Part shown: positions 1 to 8,542 of the stretch, one piece after another | Position numbering within the stretch: position 1 is the stretch's first letter | Layout of the letters: every line of letters begins with the position of its first letter | Position numbers and translations under genes: made by a program | The notes under the pieces: generated by a model | What the model was told of the DNA's origin: nothing | Seen by the model: only the letters and a program-made list of their open reading frames with translations | Databases searched by the model: none | Assembly (NCBI GenBank): GCA_963735495.1 | Contig: CAVTLG010000003.1 | Span: forward strand, 36,769-100,768 | From: CAVTLG01 sp963735495 | GTDB taxonomy: Bacteria; Chloroflexota; Ktedonobacteria; Ktedonobacterales; Ktedonobacteraceae | Direction: 5' to 3' | DNA: 64,000 nucleotides

Positions 1-320
1 TCCTCGCGTCCCGTGAAGAAGGGATTGCGTGGATGTGGGAGAGACCAGAAGGCTGGCAGGAGGCCACTGGGGGGCGATGAAACGCTGCCAGAGCTTTCCT
101 GCTCAGCGGATACGAGACACAGATCAACTGCACTTTTCCCGAAGAGTTCGCACAGCTTCCGGCGAAAGTACAGACTGGGCTGGGCTCTTCCACGCTCCCA
201 GCGGTTGACCGTATACCCATCGGTACCAAGAAAACCTGCGACATCTGCCTGCGTCCAGCCATGCAGAACACGTTCCTGCTTTAAACGCTCATTGGGCCTG
301 GGGGCAGAAGGATGCTTCAT
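1..320 (-). CDS. HTH-containing NB-ARC/STAND-type protein, 5' part only
   Basis: An open minus-strand frame starts at 320 and runs off the left edge of the window, so only about 106 residues are visible. Residues 10-60 read as an XRE/HTH_3-type DNA-binding domain (the stretch HGWTQADVAGFLG, then TVNRWERG and a Pro-Ser after it). A low-complexity linker follows, then RNPFFTGRE, the phrase that in large multidomain proteins of this lineage leads into an NB-ARC ATPase. From family knowledge the missing part is probably NB-ARC plus TPR repeats; that is inference. An in-frame ATG at 350 would add ten residues. It is the second STAND-type protein in the window, besides the one at 8543. Confidence 0.6.
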   Translation of the reverse strand, partial: MKHPSAPRPNERLKQERVLHGWTQADVAGFLGTDGYTVNRWERGRAQPSLYFRRKLCELFGKSAVDLCLVSAEQESSGSVSSPPSGLLPAFWSLPHPRNPFFTGRE

Positions 321-629
321 AGTATCTGCTTTCTGGATAGGTATGCCCATACCACAGTTTAGACCGATTAGAGACACGGAAGAACCCATCGGTTTTACCC
401 CTCTTGTGTTTTTAAGAGGAACCGCTTCCCTCATGCCGCTATTATAGTATGTCTGTCAAGCAGGATAAGGGAAAAGAAGCAGCCAGGATAGGCAAGGATG
501 AACAAGGATACACTCTGTTTCAGAGGAACGGTTATGATAGCACCATACTGAATGGGAAATAATCGCAACACGTAAGCCGCTCCCGACGTTCTTAAATCCA
601 TTTTTTATGTGTGCTCAAAGGGGTTGTCA
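321..629. other. intergenic stretch, nothing recognised
   Basis: This is the upstream region of the leftward HTH gene and the downstream side of the first tRNA-Asp. I see no coding pattern, and the open frame across 13-447 on the plus strand is an antisense shadow. Confidence 0.5.
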
Positions 630-671
630 GATAGAAAGAAACCAGCATACTGCTTGCAACAGTATGCTGGT
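630..671 (-). terminator. rho-independent terminator of tRNA-Asp copy 1
   Basis: Positions 641-671 form a 12-bp perfect hairpin (ACCAGCATACTG pairing with CAGTATGCTGGT). Read on the minus strand it is followed by a T-rich run, 6 nt after the tRNA 3' end. Confidence 0.8.
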
Positions 672-676
672 CAGGA

Positions 677-750
677 CGGAACCGACGGGATTCGAACCCG
701 CGATCTTCTGCGTGACAGGCAGACATGTTAGGCCACTACACCACGGCTCC
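677..750 (-). tRNA. tRNA-Asp(GTC), copy 1
   Basis: The 74-nt minus-strand sequence folds as a full cloverleaf. The acceptor stem is GGAGCCG with CGGTTCC, the anticodon stem is TCTGC/GCAGA around the loop CTGTCAC (anticodon GTC, Asp), the T-loop is GGTTCGAATCC, and the discriminator is G, as expected for tRNA-Asp. CCA is not encoded. Two further copies, at 34946 and 43291, are identical over all 74 nt. Confidence 0.97.
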
Positions 751-789
751 TGATGCTCGCTTGTGCTATCAGCACTGCTCACAAGCTAA

Positions 790-819
790 ATCATAGCAGA
801 TCTGACCATGCTTTGTCAA
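790..819 (-). promoter_or_regulatory. sigma-70 type promoter of tRNA-Asp copy 1
   Basis: The minus strand carries TTGACA (819-814), an 18-nt spacer and TATGAT (795-790), about 40 nt upstream of the tRNA 5' end. Confidence 0.8.
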
Positions 820-866
820 CTTTTTTGCTGACTCATCTCTGCGCCATACAATAGCGCGCCAGCACA

Positions 867-904
867 GGGTTTGATGGCAGTCAGTTGAGGCTGCCATCAA
901 ACCC
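867..904. terminator. 14-bp hairpin downstream of the GCS2 gene
   Basis: GGGTTTGATGGCAG (867-880) and its exact complement (891-904) flank a 10-nt loop, 70 nt past the stop of the leftward ligase gene. It lacks a clear T-run, so termination is likely but not certain. Confidence 0.5.
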
Positions 905-973
905 CGTTCGCTACACGCATTTATCCGTCACAACTGAGCGCAAACAATAACAATGCCTCACTCACTCACTCAC

Positions 974-2089
974 TCACAAGTTGCAGGCAATGCCAGCATA
1001 GGTCTTGCTCAAGGCAACCCCTACTGATCCGGTCATCTGGAAGGTGTCGATCATACGATGGGCAGGCGTCAAGCCTTCTTGCAGCATAAAATAGAGTGGA
1101 TCAAGAAACTGGGCATCTTCATCAGCACCCAGCGCGCGCCTGACTGCATCTAATACAGCAAGCGCTCCGGCAGAAATATCAGTATTGCTAAAACCTTGAA
1201 ATGCCGATCTCTGGTGCAGGGGGACATCAGGGGTCAGTGCGCGACCGGAGAGGGTTGTATCCAGCGCTAAGCCCTTGAGCAATGCGCAGATGCCCGCGTA
1301 AATGGTGAAATCATCACAGCTATCACAGCCTTTAAACTCAATGCGACCAACTTCCCCAGGAATACGAGCCAGTTTTGTGAGCGAAGGCACACTATCGAGC
1401 AACTCATCAGCGTGCGCGAGAAATACGAGCGTCGCCGGTCGCAGTCCACTGCGCAGAAAGGTGCGCACGGATAACCCACCCCATAAATGACCCTCGATAA
1501 ACGGTGAGCTATACGTAAAAGGTATAATGTAAGGACTGTAATAGGTAAATTTGTGTCCAATATCGATCATGGCACTCGTTGTCATGCTTTGCATGGACAT
1601 ATTGATGTCAGGCCCATAGGTCAGCAGAGAAAATGGAGAAGTCAAATCCTCGGGGGAAATTTGTAGCTGTGCTTCTTCAAAAGCATTAAAAGGGGGATCG
1701 GGCACAAACTCCGAACGGTAGGGATGAAAGCTCGTGAGTACAGGGGAAAAACCGCTCTCGACAACCGTTTCATAGAGGATACGAAAACTCTGCGTTAACT
1801 CGTCAATAGCTCCCTGTATGGTTGGATGAGGTGTTGTACGAATCTCGATGCCCTTCGATAAGTGATCGATCAATTTACCTGATGCATCGAAACGTTCAAG
1901 ACCTTCAATATACCAGCGTTTCACCCTGATCCCCGCGTCCCCAACATGTAGCCAGGGATAGTCTCCAGCATAGGTAGGCAGTTTCGCAATGATTGCCTCA
2001 AACTCCGCAAATGATGTGGAGGCAAAATCAGCAAACTGACCCTCACGATTAAGAAAGGCTACCTCGTGCTCAATACCAAATGTGAACAT
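974..2089 (-). CDS. glutamate-cysteine ligase family 2 (GCS2/YbdK-like) protein
   Basis: The product is 371 aa, the usual size of GCS2-type carboxylate-amine ligases. The N-terminal GIEHE motif (residues 5-9) is the family signature for the ATP/metal site, and there are conserved blocks around YGPDINMSM and a Gly-rich HLWGGLSVRTFLRSG segment. These enzymes join glutamate to cysteine or to another amine using ATP, in the cytosol. Whether this one makes gamma-glutamylcysteine or another gamma-glutamyl compound cannot be read from sequence. The start is supported by AGGAG 8 nt before the ATG. It appears monocistronic, with a hairpin after the stop. No glutathione synthetase is next to it. Confidence 0.8.
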   Translation of the reverse strand: MFTFGIEHEVAFLNREGQFADFASTSFAEFEAIIAKLPTYAGDYPWLHVGDAGIRVKRWYIEGLERFDASGKLIDHLSKGIEIRTTPHPTIQGAIDELTQSFRILYETVVESGFSPVLTSFHPYRSEFVPDPPFNAFEEAQLQISPEDLTSPFSLLTYGPDINMSMQSMTTSAMIDIGHKFTYYSPYIIPFTYSSPFIEGHLWGGLSVRTFLRSGLRPATLVFLAHADELLDSVPSLTKLARIPGEVGRIEFKGCDSCDDFTIYAGICALLKGLALDTTLSGRALTPDVPLHQRSAFQGFSNTDISAGALAVLDAVRRALGADEDAQFLDPLYFMLQEGLTPAHRMIDTFQMTGSVGVALSKTYAGIACNL

Positions 2090-2446
2090 GTTAACTTCTC
2101 CTAATTACCCCTTTTCACAATACAACGGCGGTAGACGCATACCCCGTGAGCTGCTCAAGTAGAGCGATATGCCTGCGGCTCACGCTATCTTCTCGCAGTC
2201 CATCTATTAGTATAACCTAATATGCGGGTTTTTAGCAGGATTTTCGCGGCCAATTTGACCTTATATCCTATTTTTGATTACTCTATCATCGTTATCACGT
2301 GATTGAGATAGTTAGGCATTAAAAAAAATTAAGATATCGATGCTATCAGTATGAGGTTATTTGCAAAAAAGACTGCGAGAGTGTATATTTATGTAAGGAA
2401 GTGCAATTAGTGCTTTCAATTCAGACTCAGCCAAAAGGACTACAGA
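2090..2446. other. intergenic region between divergent genes
   Basis: This AT-rich stretch separates the leftward ligase gene from the rightward ferritin-like remnant and must hold both promoters. A short stem GTGAGC/GCTCAC lies near 2150-2182. No coding pattern is seen. Confidence 0.4.
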
Positions 2447-2773
2447 ATGGGTTTCGATCAATACCATGAACCTGTTAACGAATTGTCGCAAGCTACGCGG
2501 ACGTTTGCTCGAGTGATTACATCTCTGCAAGAGGAGTGTGAAGCCATTGGGTGATATCAACAGAGAACCTCATTAGAGCAAGATCCCGAAGCAAAGAAAA
2601 TCTTGCTCCGTGCTCAGTCCGAGGAGTTCCTACACTTCGCTATGGATCTGGAGTTCTTGCTTCGTCGCCACCCACAATGGCGAATCGCTGTTCAGAGTGT
2701 CCTATTTAAACCTGGTGATATTATTGCAAATGCAAAGCACGGGGAAGCAGAGCTGGAAGCGTCAGAACAGTAA
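2447..2773 (+). pseudogene. encapsulated-ferritin-like (EncFtn) gene with in-frame TGA
   Basis: One continuous frame of 108 codons from ATG 2447 to TAA 2771 is interrupted only by TGA at 2552-2554. Ignoring that stop, it reads like the EncFtn/rubrerythrin-like family: an N-terminal YHEPVNELS block, a helix with EECEAIG, then YQQR, and later EEFLHFAMDLEFLLRR. The family's iron ligands (a Glu in the first helix, Glu and His in the second) have counterparts at residue 32 and in EEFLHF. Relatives carry Trp before YxQR, so TGG to TGA is the simplest explanation. EncFtn usually sits beside an encapsulin gene; none is visible here. A VIT/CCC1-like metal transporter lies 1.4 kb away. Nonsense mutation is most likely; TGA readthrough is the alternative. 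Confidence 0.65.
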
Positions 2774-2875
2774 TTTGCCAGTCGCAGTAATATCTGTACA
2801 CCCCTCAAACGCTCTTTTAGGATAGTAGCACTTTTCCGCGTAGCGTCTTTCTTTAGAAAGTTTCTACTATTCTTG

Positions 2876-2919
2876 TAGGGATACAGGTCATCCTTTCAAC
2901 ATGATGACCTGTATCCCTA
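2876..2919. terminator. perfect 17-bp hairpin between convergent genes
   Basis: TAGGGATACAGGTCATC (2876-2892) and its exact complement (2903-2919) flank a 10-nt loop. It lies between the rightward ferritin-like gene and the leftward nitroreductase, so it could act on both strands. Confidence 0.65.
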
Positions 2920-3116
2920 TTTCGACTGCCACATTTCTGACCTGGAAAGCCTGGAGTATGCTCTCCCTATCCCCCACACATCCCCATCCCAAATATTGAG
3001 CCTCGTCTCCCTGCCCCACTTTGCTACTGGCGAGAGAAACAAGAGGCGCGCTTCAGGCCCAACGAGAACGAGTGCTCTTGCTTCTCTTCCCTCTTCACCC
3101 GCCAGGAGACAGTGCA

Positions 3117-3725
3117 CTATGACAACCATGTTGTCTTCACTGAATAGTGGGTAGGTATACGTGCAGAGCGAGTGACTTTGGGATAGCCAACATAAATAAA
3201 ACCCACGATGTGATCCTGAAGAGCCAGGCCGAACCAGCGCTTAACGACCGGATCATAGGCGGTGTCGCCTGTACGCCACAATGTTGCCAGTCCCATCTCT
3301 TCAGCCGTTAAGAGCATGTTCTGGACCGCCGCCGCCGTCGCTTCGATATTCTCAATCAGCAGTCCTTCCTGATGCAACGCACCTCTCATTGTCGCAACAA
3401 TAATGACAGGGGCACGTAGCGGCTTATTGCGTTCCCTTAACAGCTTAACGCGTTTTTTCTCTTCAGGGAGTCCTTCGTCGTATTTTTCCATACGTGCTGC
3501 TAGCGATGCGGCCATCGCATCACCTAATCTCTCACGAGCAGTTCCTGTTACGACAAAAAAGTGCCATGGCTCGGTTACATGGTGGCTGGGCGCATAGACA
3601 GCGGCTTCCAGCATTTGCTCAATCTGTGCCTGCGTTGGTTGCTCCTGTGTGACCTGACCAACGCTACGTCGGTGCTTGATGACGTCCAATACTCGTACGG
3701 CTGGCGCATTTAGTACAGCGTTCAT
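3117..3725 (-). CDS. nitroreductase family protein
   Basis: The product is about 202 aa with the FMN-dependent nitroreductase fold. The N-terminal VIKHRRSVGQ matches the FMN-phosphate-binding R-R-S motif, followed by AAVYAPSHHVTEPWHFFVVTG. The core stretch AAVQNMLLTAEEMGLATLWRTG and the late VGFIYVGYP are typical of the small YdjA-like branch. Such enzymes use NAD(P)H and FMN to reduce nitro, quinone or similar compounds; the substrate here is unknown. I chose ATG 3725 because GGAG lies 12 nt upstream; a GTG at 3743 would add six residues. The gene stands alone and converges on the ferritin-like remnant. Confidence 0.8.
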   Translation of the reverse strand: MNAVLNAPAVRVLDVIKHRRSVGQVTQEQPTQAQIEQMLEAAVYAPSHHVTEPWHFFVVTGTARERLGDAMAASLAARMEKYDEGLPEEKKRVKLLRERNKPLRAPVIIVATMRGALHQEGLLIENIEATAAAVQNMLLTAEEMGLATLWRTGDTAYDPVVKRWFGLALQDHIVGFIYVGYPKVTRSARIPTHYSVKTTWLS

Positions 3726-4124
3726 ATGGCTTACTATCTCCACTAGAAGAAATACTCTTCATGGTTTCATATTAGCATGGAACTACTATAAAACCGTTTT
3801 CCTGTGAAATGTATCGCAAGCTTCTTTCTGATCACTTACGATAGAGGGGCGAATCTAAAATATCCCCTTCGTTTTACACGTACAAGAAGTGCTATTTTTA
3901 CCGATTTCGTCGGCAATTTACCACTACACCCCAGAAAAAAGTACTTTCGGTATTTCTCACGCCCTGCTGTCTTTTCATAAATAAACACCTTCTATCCTTC
4001 TTAAATAAGATGCAAAAACACTGCGTCATCTAATGACAGATGTACTCACATAAGACAGCGAGTACATCTGAACAACAATAACGCCTTTCTTCTTCAGGGA
4101 TAGCATCCAAAACCAACCGGATCG
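3726..4124. other. intergenic region with one hairpin
   Basis: No gene is seen. An 11-bp stem (4037-4047 with 4060-4070, arm CAGATGTACTC) lies 55 nt past the stop of the leftward membrane-protein gene and may be its terminator. Confidence 0.5.
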
Positions 4125-5177
4125 TCAAGCATTTCCTAACAGAAATGCCACTGCAAAGACGAGAGCTCCACCACCAACCACCTGCACGATAGAAAGCCAC
4201 CAACTGGTTCCGAAGAACTTATGGCGGATCGCAGCAATCACTACGAGCTCAACCGCAACGACAACATAAGCCGTCGTTAGCGCAAGGTGAATATTCGGCA
4301 GGAGGAAAGGTAATGCGTGTCCCAGTCCACTGAGAAATGTCATCAGACCCGTGACGCCTCCACGCAGAAATGGTTTGCCGCGCCCGGTGAGTTCGCCATC
4401 GTCGGAGAGCGCTTCAGAAAAGGCCATGCTAATGCCTGCGCCTAAAGCTGAAGCCAGGCCGATGATAAACGTTGTGAATGGGTTATGCGTTGCGAAAGCC
4501 ACTGAAAATATCGGAGCCAGCGTCGAAACAGAACCATCCATTAAACCCACTAAGCTCGGCTGGACTATTTGCAAAACAAAGTCCCGCGATGCGTCTTCCG
4601 CAGGAGCCTCTTCTGGCTGACTGCGCGTTGCAGCCGGGTTGTTAGGTCCTACTAACATTCCGGCATTGGGAGTAACGGGCATATTCCACGCGGGGTGAAG
4701 TGCCGGTTGCGCCTGCATTGCTTGCGCCTGCATGAGTTGCGCTTGCATCGCTTGCGTTTGCGTCAGTTGCGCCTGGATCGCTTGCAGTTGAGCCTCTATC
4801 CCTTGCCCCTGCATTGGCAAAGGCTGGGACTGTACCGTTCGTGCTTGCATTGGCAAAGGCTGGGACTGCGCAAGAGGGCTTTGCCCTACGTTGATGCTGT
4901 ACCATTGCTGATTAGCGCCCGCGAAGCTGACTCTCATGACAGGTGCGCCATCCGCTCCAAGCGCAGGCTGTGCGCCTTGCGGAAAATTCATGCCATTGGG
5001 TGGAGTCTCCTGCGGTTGCCCATTCACTACAGGTATGCGCCCTCCCGTAACAACTGGCGGCGTAATTTGCCATCCTCTCATGGGGGAAGCGGCCTGCCAA
5101 TCATCCCCAGCTAGCGGTGGTGCATATGGGCTGACCGGTCCATCATCCCCGAAGGCTGTCGGTGCATAGTTTGTCAT
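4125..5177 (-). CDS. VIT1/CCC1-like membrane protein with Gln/Pro-rich N-terminal half
   Basis: The 350-aa product has two parts. Residues 1 to about 190 are low-complexity, rich in Pro, Gln, Met and Ala, with repeated QAMQAQLMQA-type units and a twice-repeated QSQPLPMQ. The DNA shows this as a 24-bp direct repeat near 4813 and 4849. Residues 195-350 match the VIT family: LVGLMDGSVSTLAPIFSVAFAT, the Gly/Ala-rich helix with GISMAFSEALSDDGE, then three more hydrophobic helices ending near the C-terminus. VIT/CCC1 proteins move Fe2+ or Mn2+ across membranes; the metal here is inferred. A long disordered cytoplasmic front is unusual for the family. A ferritin-like remnant lies close by on the other strand, which fits an iron theme. 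Confidence 0.7.
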   Translation of the reverse strand: MTNYAPTAFGDDGPVSPYAPPLAGDDWQAASPMRGWQITPPVVTGGRIPVVNGQPQETPPNGMNFPQGAQPALGADGAPVMRVSFAGANQQWYSINVGQSPLAQSQPLPMQARTVQSQPLPMQGQGIEAQLQAIQAQLTQTQAMQAQLMQAQAMQAQPALHPAWNMPVTPNAGMLVGPNNPAATRSQPEEAPAEDASRDFVLQIVQPSLVGLMDGSVSTLAPIFSVAFATHNPFTTFIIGLASALGAGISMAFSEALSDDGELTGRGKPFLRGGVTGLMTFLSGLGHALPFLLPNIHLALTTAYVVVAVELVVIAAIRHKFFGTSWWLSIVQVVGGGALVFAVAFLLGNA

Positions 5178-5367
5178 TTCGCTGTTTTTCCTTCAGTCCT
5201 CTATATTACTTGTATGCAACTGTGGCTGTCATACATTTATCTATATGGATAGTCTAATTAAAGACTATATGATGCTGCAAAGTTTTTCCAAAGAATATGC
5301 CCATTCCCGTACTTATGGATAGGAAATAGCGGGCATTTCCTCACGACAAAGATACAAAACGACCCTA

Positions 5368-5604
5368 TCATGACTCACCTGTGTATGAGGGATTCACGTA
5401 AGCGCTGTGAGCTGAAAGATGCTCGTCGTTTCTCTTGCCCTTGTGTTGAAAAGAAAAACCCACGCTACAACAACCGCCTCCAACTGCGGCGAAGATCATC
5501 GTCAAGAATATAACTCCATGTAGGAGCGCGACGAGTGCCAATCCATAGAGACAGAGTGTAGCACCCATGCTCAATACGAGAATGAGCGACGAACGGCTTA
5601 CCAT
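5368..5604 (-). CDS. small membrane protein, unknown function
   Basis: The 78-aa frame begins with two hydrophobic stretches (about residues 7-28 and 28-50) and ends in a polar tail. AGGAGGG lies 7 nt upstream of the ATG, a strong ribosome binding site that supports translation. I recognise no family. It stands alone, some 190 nt upstream of the VIT-like gene on the same strand. Confidence 0.5.
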   Translation of the reverse strand: MVSRSSLILVLSMGATLCLYGLALVALLHGVIFLTMIFAAVGGGCCSVGFSFQHKGKRNDEHLSAHSAYVNPSYTGES

Positions 5605-6527
5605 TTTTTAACCCTCCTGGACCATCTCTCGTTGCTCTTAACCAACAGAGACAGGTCGTACATCTCTCAAACCTGGTGAGCAAGCTTTTCTTGCTAAAAA
5701 GGGTTCCTGGGATATCCTCGGCATTCACTGTCATCAACTACCGCTACTCCTCTGCGCCAATTTAGAGTAGTTAGGCATATCACAAAATAACCCACACACA
5801 AGGTCAACTAAAGGTTAACTCTAAAAATCAGTCTACAGGCTGTATCAGAAAGTTTCAAGTCATTGTCCTGTTTACCAGGACTTGTTGGTATCCAGCAGTG
5901 AAGATTCTAGAGATAACGGCCATGAGATCCATGCTATTCGCCAGCAGAAAAATACTCAAAAATAACAATTTCCATTTAAAAATGCATCAAGTATACTATT
6001 GCTACTCTTAATGCATTCAGAATTGGAGTAGTCTGGCCATGTGCCAATTTTTCACAACTGTGAAGTATGGATCTTCCAACAATTTTTCTTATCTCTCAGA
6101 GAGTGTTTGGTTTCAGCTCACAACTGACGAAAAGTGTGCGCGTTCCAAACACTCTCTCAGGAAAGTAGACGATAGCAGTAGTGACAGACACATTTTCGCT
6201 ATGTCGTGCTCAGTTACCTATCCTTTCAATGCCAGCAGCAAAGAGAGATGTGAGCTTGAGCCTGATGGTGACAGCCCACACAAACATTTCTCGTTTCGCG
6301 CAACTACTGGCCCCAATACCACTTATATCATTGCACGCACTTATGCAGCTCTATTTACAAACGCGTACTCTTGTCTGGCCATGGGTACCTTGTCTGGCCG
6401 CGAACGCATCCAGGCATACGTTTTTTGAGCAGGACGAAGACGTTCTCGGGCCCTATTTTCGCTCAATTATTGCGTCGTACCCGCACTGTGCCTGCGGGAC
6501 AAGAGAGCATAGAGCCGGAGTGCAACG
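5605..6527. other. long stretch with little coding signal
   Basis: It contains the 66-bp inverted-repeat element at 6095-6160. Frames here have no recognisable family. A plus-strand frame reaching 6531 ends with a TGA that overlaps the next start as ATGA, so the 3' end of a decayed upstream partner gene is possible, but I cannot name it. Confidence 0.4.
6095..6160. repeat. 66-bp inverted-repeat element, family B, copy 1
   Basis: Its 16-bp ends (CTGAGAGAGTGTTTGG type, one mismatch) are inverted around a 34-bp centre. A second copy of the same length sits at 36850-36915 in the opposite orientation. The centres also match: TTTCAGCTC, then AAAAGTGTGCGC. It is a MITE- or REP-like element. Confidence 0.75.
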
Positions 6528-6872
6528 ATGAAAAAACGCGTCATCTGGCCGCTCTTGCTGCTCTGTTCCAGCCTGCTGACCGCGCTTGTGGTGTTCCTCG
6601 CGCCAACAATCAGCATCCGCCCGCTGGTGGTCATGTGGTTTCTGTTTATCTGCCCCGGCATGGCATGGGTGCGCTTACTGCGCCTGCATTCCAACCTGGC
6701 GGAGTGGACCATTGCGCTGGCACTTAGCATTGCGCTTGATGCGCTCGTAGCAGGCATATTTCTCTATGCCAGAGCCTGGTCTCCTGCGTCCATTTTTCTA
6801 GTACTTTTGTTGCTTTGCAGCACAGGCGCTTTTCTGCAAATGATCGTAGATGCCTTTTTTATCAAACTATAA
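6528..6872 (+). CDS. small multi-pass membrane protein (DUF1616-like)
   Basis: The 114-aa product has four hydrophobic segments at about residues 7-25, 30-48, 60-80 and 85-110. The phrase RPLVVMWFLFICPGMAWVRLL followed by a polar loop and IALALSIALDALVAG resembles the helix pair in DUF1616-type membrane proteins, often found with polysaccharide or glycosyltransferase genes. No such genes are near. GGAG lies 8 nt before the ATG, and the start overlaps an upstream stop as ATGA, suggesting coupling to a now unrecognisable gene. Confidence 0.5.
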   Translation: MKKRVIWPLLLLCSSLLTALVVFLAPTISIRPLVVMWFLFICPGMAWVRLLRLHSNLAEWTIALALSIALDALVAGIFLYARAWSPASIFLVLLLLCSTGAFLQMIVDAFFIKL

Positions 6873-7287
6873 AATTCACGGTTCGCTCATTTTTCGAACG
6901 GTTTTGAAGAATTGTGCTCTCAAAGGTGACACTTTCTGCCATGAAACTGGAGCAGCACTTCACTTTGATAAAAATACATGACTTTGGCCTAACGTACTTT
7001 TGCCAAGTAGGGTAAAGATACCGTTTTTGCGGCAACGAAGCACCAGGAAAAACATGAGGACTTCTCCTCATAGCAACCTGAGAAAAGTTAGGGTAAAGAT
7101 AGTATGGTGGCCCGGTCTTTCTACACGTCGCATTCTCGGCCTCTGAGGAACAATAGCATGGGGAGGTGCGATTGCCCGCGCCAATCTCGCACAAAGCGAC
7201 GCGGGAAACTTGGGCATGTGGTACAATGGAGGAGTATACGAGCACCATTGGGTGTACGATGCTACTTTTCAGCATAAAGGATATTCT
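6873..7287. other. intergenic, no gene recognised
   Basis: A 15-bp motif (TAGGGTAAAGATA core) occurs twice as a direct repeat, near 7010 and 7090. The open minus-strand frame spanning 6862-7335 has no family features. Confidence 0.4.
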
Positions 7288-7542
7288 ATGGGATACCAAC
7301 ACTCTTTTCATGTAGAAGACGTGACGTGCGAGCACTGTGATACGCGTGTTCGCAACGCGTTACTGGCTCTTCCAGGAGCACAGACTGTAGAGCTTACCCG
7401 GACTCCCCAGGATGAGGCTACGGTTCTCTTCACGACAACCGAAATCCTTGCCCCTGAGCAGATCGAGACAGCCATTACTCAGCAATCAATTGGAACGACT
7501 CATCACTATCGCGTCCGATGGGATGCCTCCCCAACAGTTTGA
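7288..7542 (+). CDS. heavy-metal-associated (HMA) domain protein, copper-chaperone-like
   Basis: The 84-aa product has the HMA layout: a first strand HSFHVEDVTCEHC, in which Cys-x-x-Cys (VTCEHCDTRV) is the metal-binding loop, then an amphipathic helix, then strands near VELTRTP and ATVLFTTT. Members bind Cu+ or another soft metal and pass it to a P-type ATPase. The usual Met before the first Cys is replaced by Val-Thr. The ATG at 7288 has AAAGGA 8 nt upstream. No ATPase is next door. Confidence 0.75.
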   Translation: MGYQHSFHVEDVTCEHCDTRVRNALLALPGAQTVELTRTPQDEATVLFTTTEILAPEQIETAITQQSIGTTHHYRVRWDASPTV

Positions 7543-7672
7543 AGATAGATCCAGACACATTTTCCCGGTGTTTTCCTATGAAGCAAGAGAAGAAAGTGAC
7601 AACTGGAGAAGTATTTGAGAAGGAAAACGACCCCTGTAAGCCAAAACAGGGAAATCCATCGAAATGCTTGAC

Positions 7673-7737
7673 CATCTCTCGTCTTCTGATCTATTATAGA
7701 CCCACTGAGTCTATAATAGATCAGAAGACGAGAGATG
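7673..7737. repeat. perfect 28-bp palindrome with 9-nt loop
   Basis: Arms 7673-7700 and 7710-7737 are exact inverted copies around CCCACTGAG. The stem is AT-rich at its tip, and no T-run follows on either strand, so a simple terminator is not obvious. It lies about 100 nt upstream of the TIR/NB-ARC cassette. Confidence 0.85.
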
Positions 7738-7834
7738 AAGTATTGGGTTTTGTATGACACACATTTGGCACTATCGATAGCTGCAATATCCAACAATTCT
7801 GAGGTAAAATAGCAAATGGAGGAGAAAACGATGA

Positions 7835-8518
7835 ATGAATCAGCACAATGCACAATCTGGACATGACTGGAATATCTTTGCGCGCGAGCTAAATTCTGTC
7901 CTTCAGCAACACGGACTGGATTTAGAGCACCTGGATGAGCACATAGGCGTGCATCAGCTAACGCAACGTCGCCTGATCCAGTCATTGGATACACCGGAGA
8001 GCCTCCCGGTCTTAAGCGACGAGGAAATGCAGCAACTCATTCAGGCATTGCAGCTTGCTGAATCAGAGATCTTACACCTGAGAGCGGCTATGCTCGCTAC
8101 GGCCATACACAGAGAACTGCTCTTACATATTCAAGAGGATGACGCACAACTGGCAGCAGAGCAGACTTTCTCTATCATTTTCCAATCACTGCAAAAGCAC
8201 GAGCGCAATCTGGGGAATAAGCGCAAAGGCGATTTCGGGGGCATCGAAGATCCTGGGCTTGACTACCTGCTGACGCCGGCATGGAACAGGATCGATAGCG
8301 GCTGGGAACTGCTGGATCAGAGCAAACATACAAACGGCCATTCTCACGCCAGTGTAGAGAAAGCCCATCAGGCTCGCGGCAATTTTCAAGTCGCCAGCGA
8401 TCTTATCAAGAGGCTGCCCGCTGTTATACGTCAGAAGCCAGCCAGTAAGCACGCGTATAACGCAGCTCAAAAGGGCTTATCATCCGCCACAAAACGGCTG
8501 ACAGAGCTGGGTGAGTAA
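7835..8518 (+). CDS. helical protein with possible HTH front, partner of TIR-NB-ARC gene
   Basis: The 227-aa product is predicted to be almost all helical. Residues 10-65 resemble a degenerate XRE-type helix-turn-helix (LNSVLQQHGLDLEHLDEHIGVH, then LSDEEMQQLIQAL). Residues 65-95 (LRAAMLATAIHRELLLHI) continue as in other small proteins I associate with this lineage. The C-terminal half has a conserved-looking WNRIDSGWELLDQSKHTNGHSHASVEKAHQ core. The function is unknown. GGAGGAG lies 10 nt upstream of ATG 7835. The next gene starts 24 nt after its stop, so the two are probably one operon, and it may be a sensor or adaptor for the TIR protein. That is inference. Confidence 0.6.
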   Translation: MNQHNAQSGHDWNIFARELNSVLQQHGLDLEHLDEHIGVHQLTQRRLIQSLDTPESLPVLSDEEMQQLIQALQLAESEILHLRAAMLATAIHRELLLHIQEDDAQLAAEQTFSIIFQSLQKHERNLGNKRKGDFGGIEDPGLDYLLTPAWNRIDSGWELLDQSKHTNGHSHASVEKAHQARGNFQVASDLIKRLPAVIRQKPASKHAYNAAQKGLSSATKRLTELGE

Positions 8519-8542
8519 CGGTAGCAAGGGGTTTCTACACCA

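Noticed and set aside
2917..3129. Minus-strand frame of 70 aa after the nitroreductase
   Set aside because: Overlaps the nitroreductase 3' end in another frame and shows no family features.
6990..7105. Direct repeat TAGGGTAAAGATA as an operator
   Set aside because: Two copies about 75 bp apart without a nearby gene start in the right place; too little support.
6862..7335. Minus-strand frame of 157 aa
   Set aside because: No domain, covers the start of the HMA gene on the other strand, no start signal.
7673..7737. 28-bp hairpin as a rho-independent terminator
   Set aside because: No T-run follows on either strand and no gene ends just before it, so I list it as a repeat instead.
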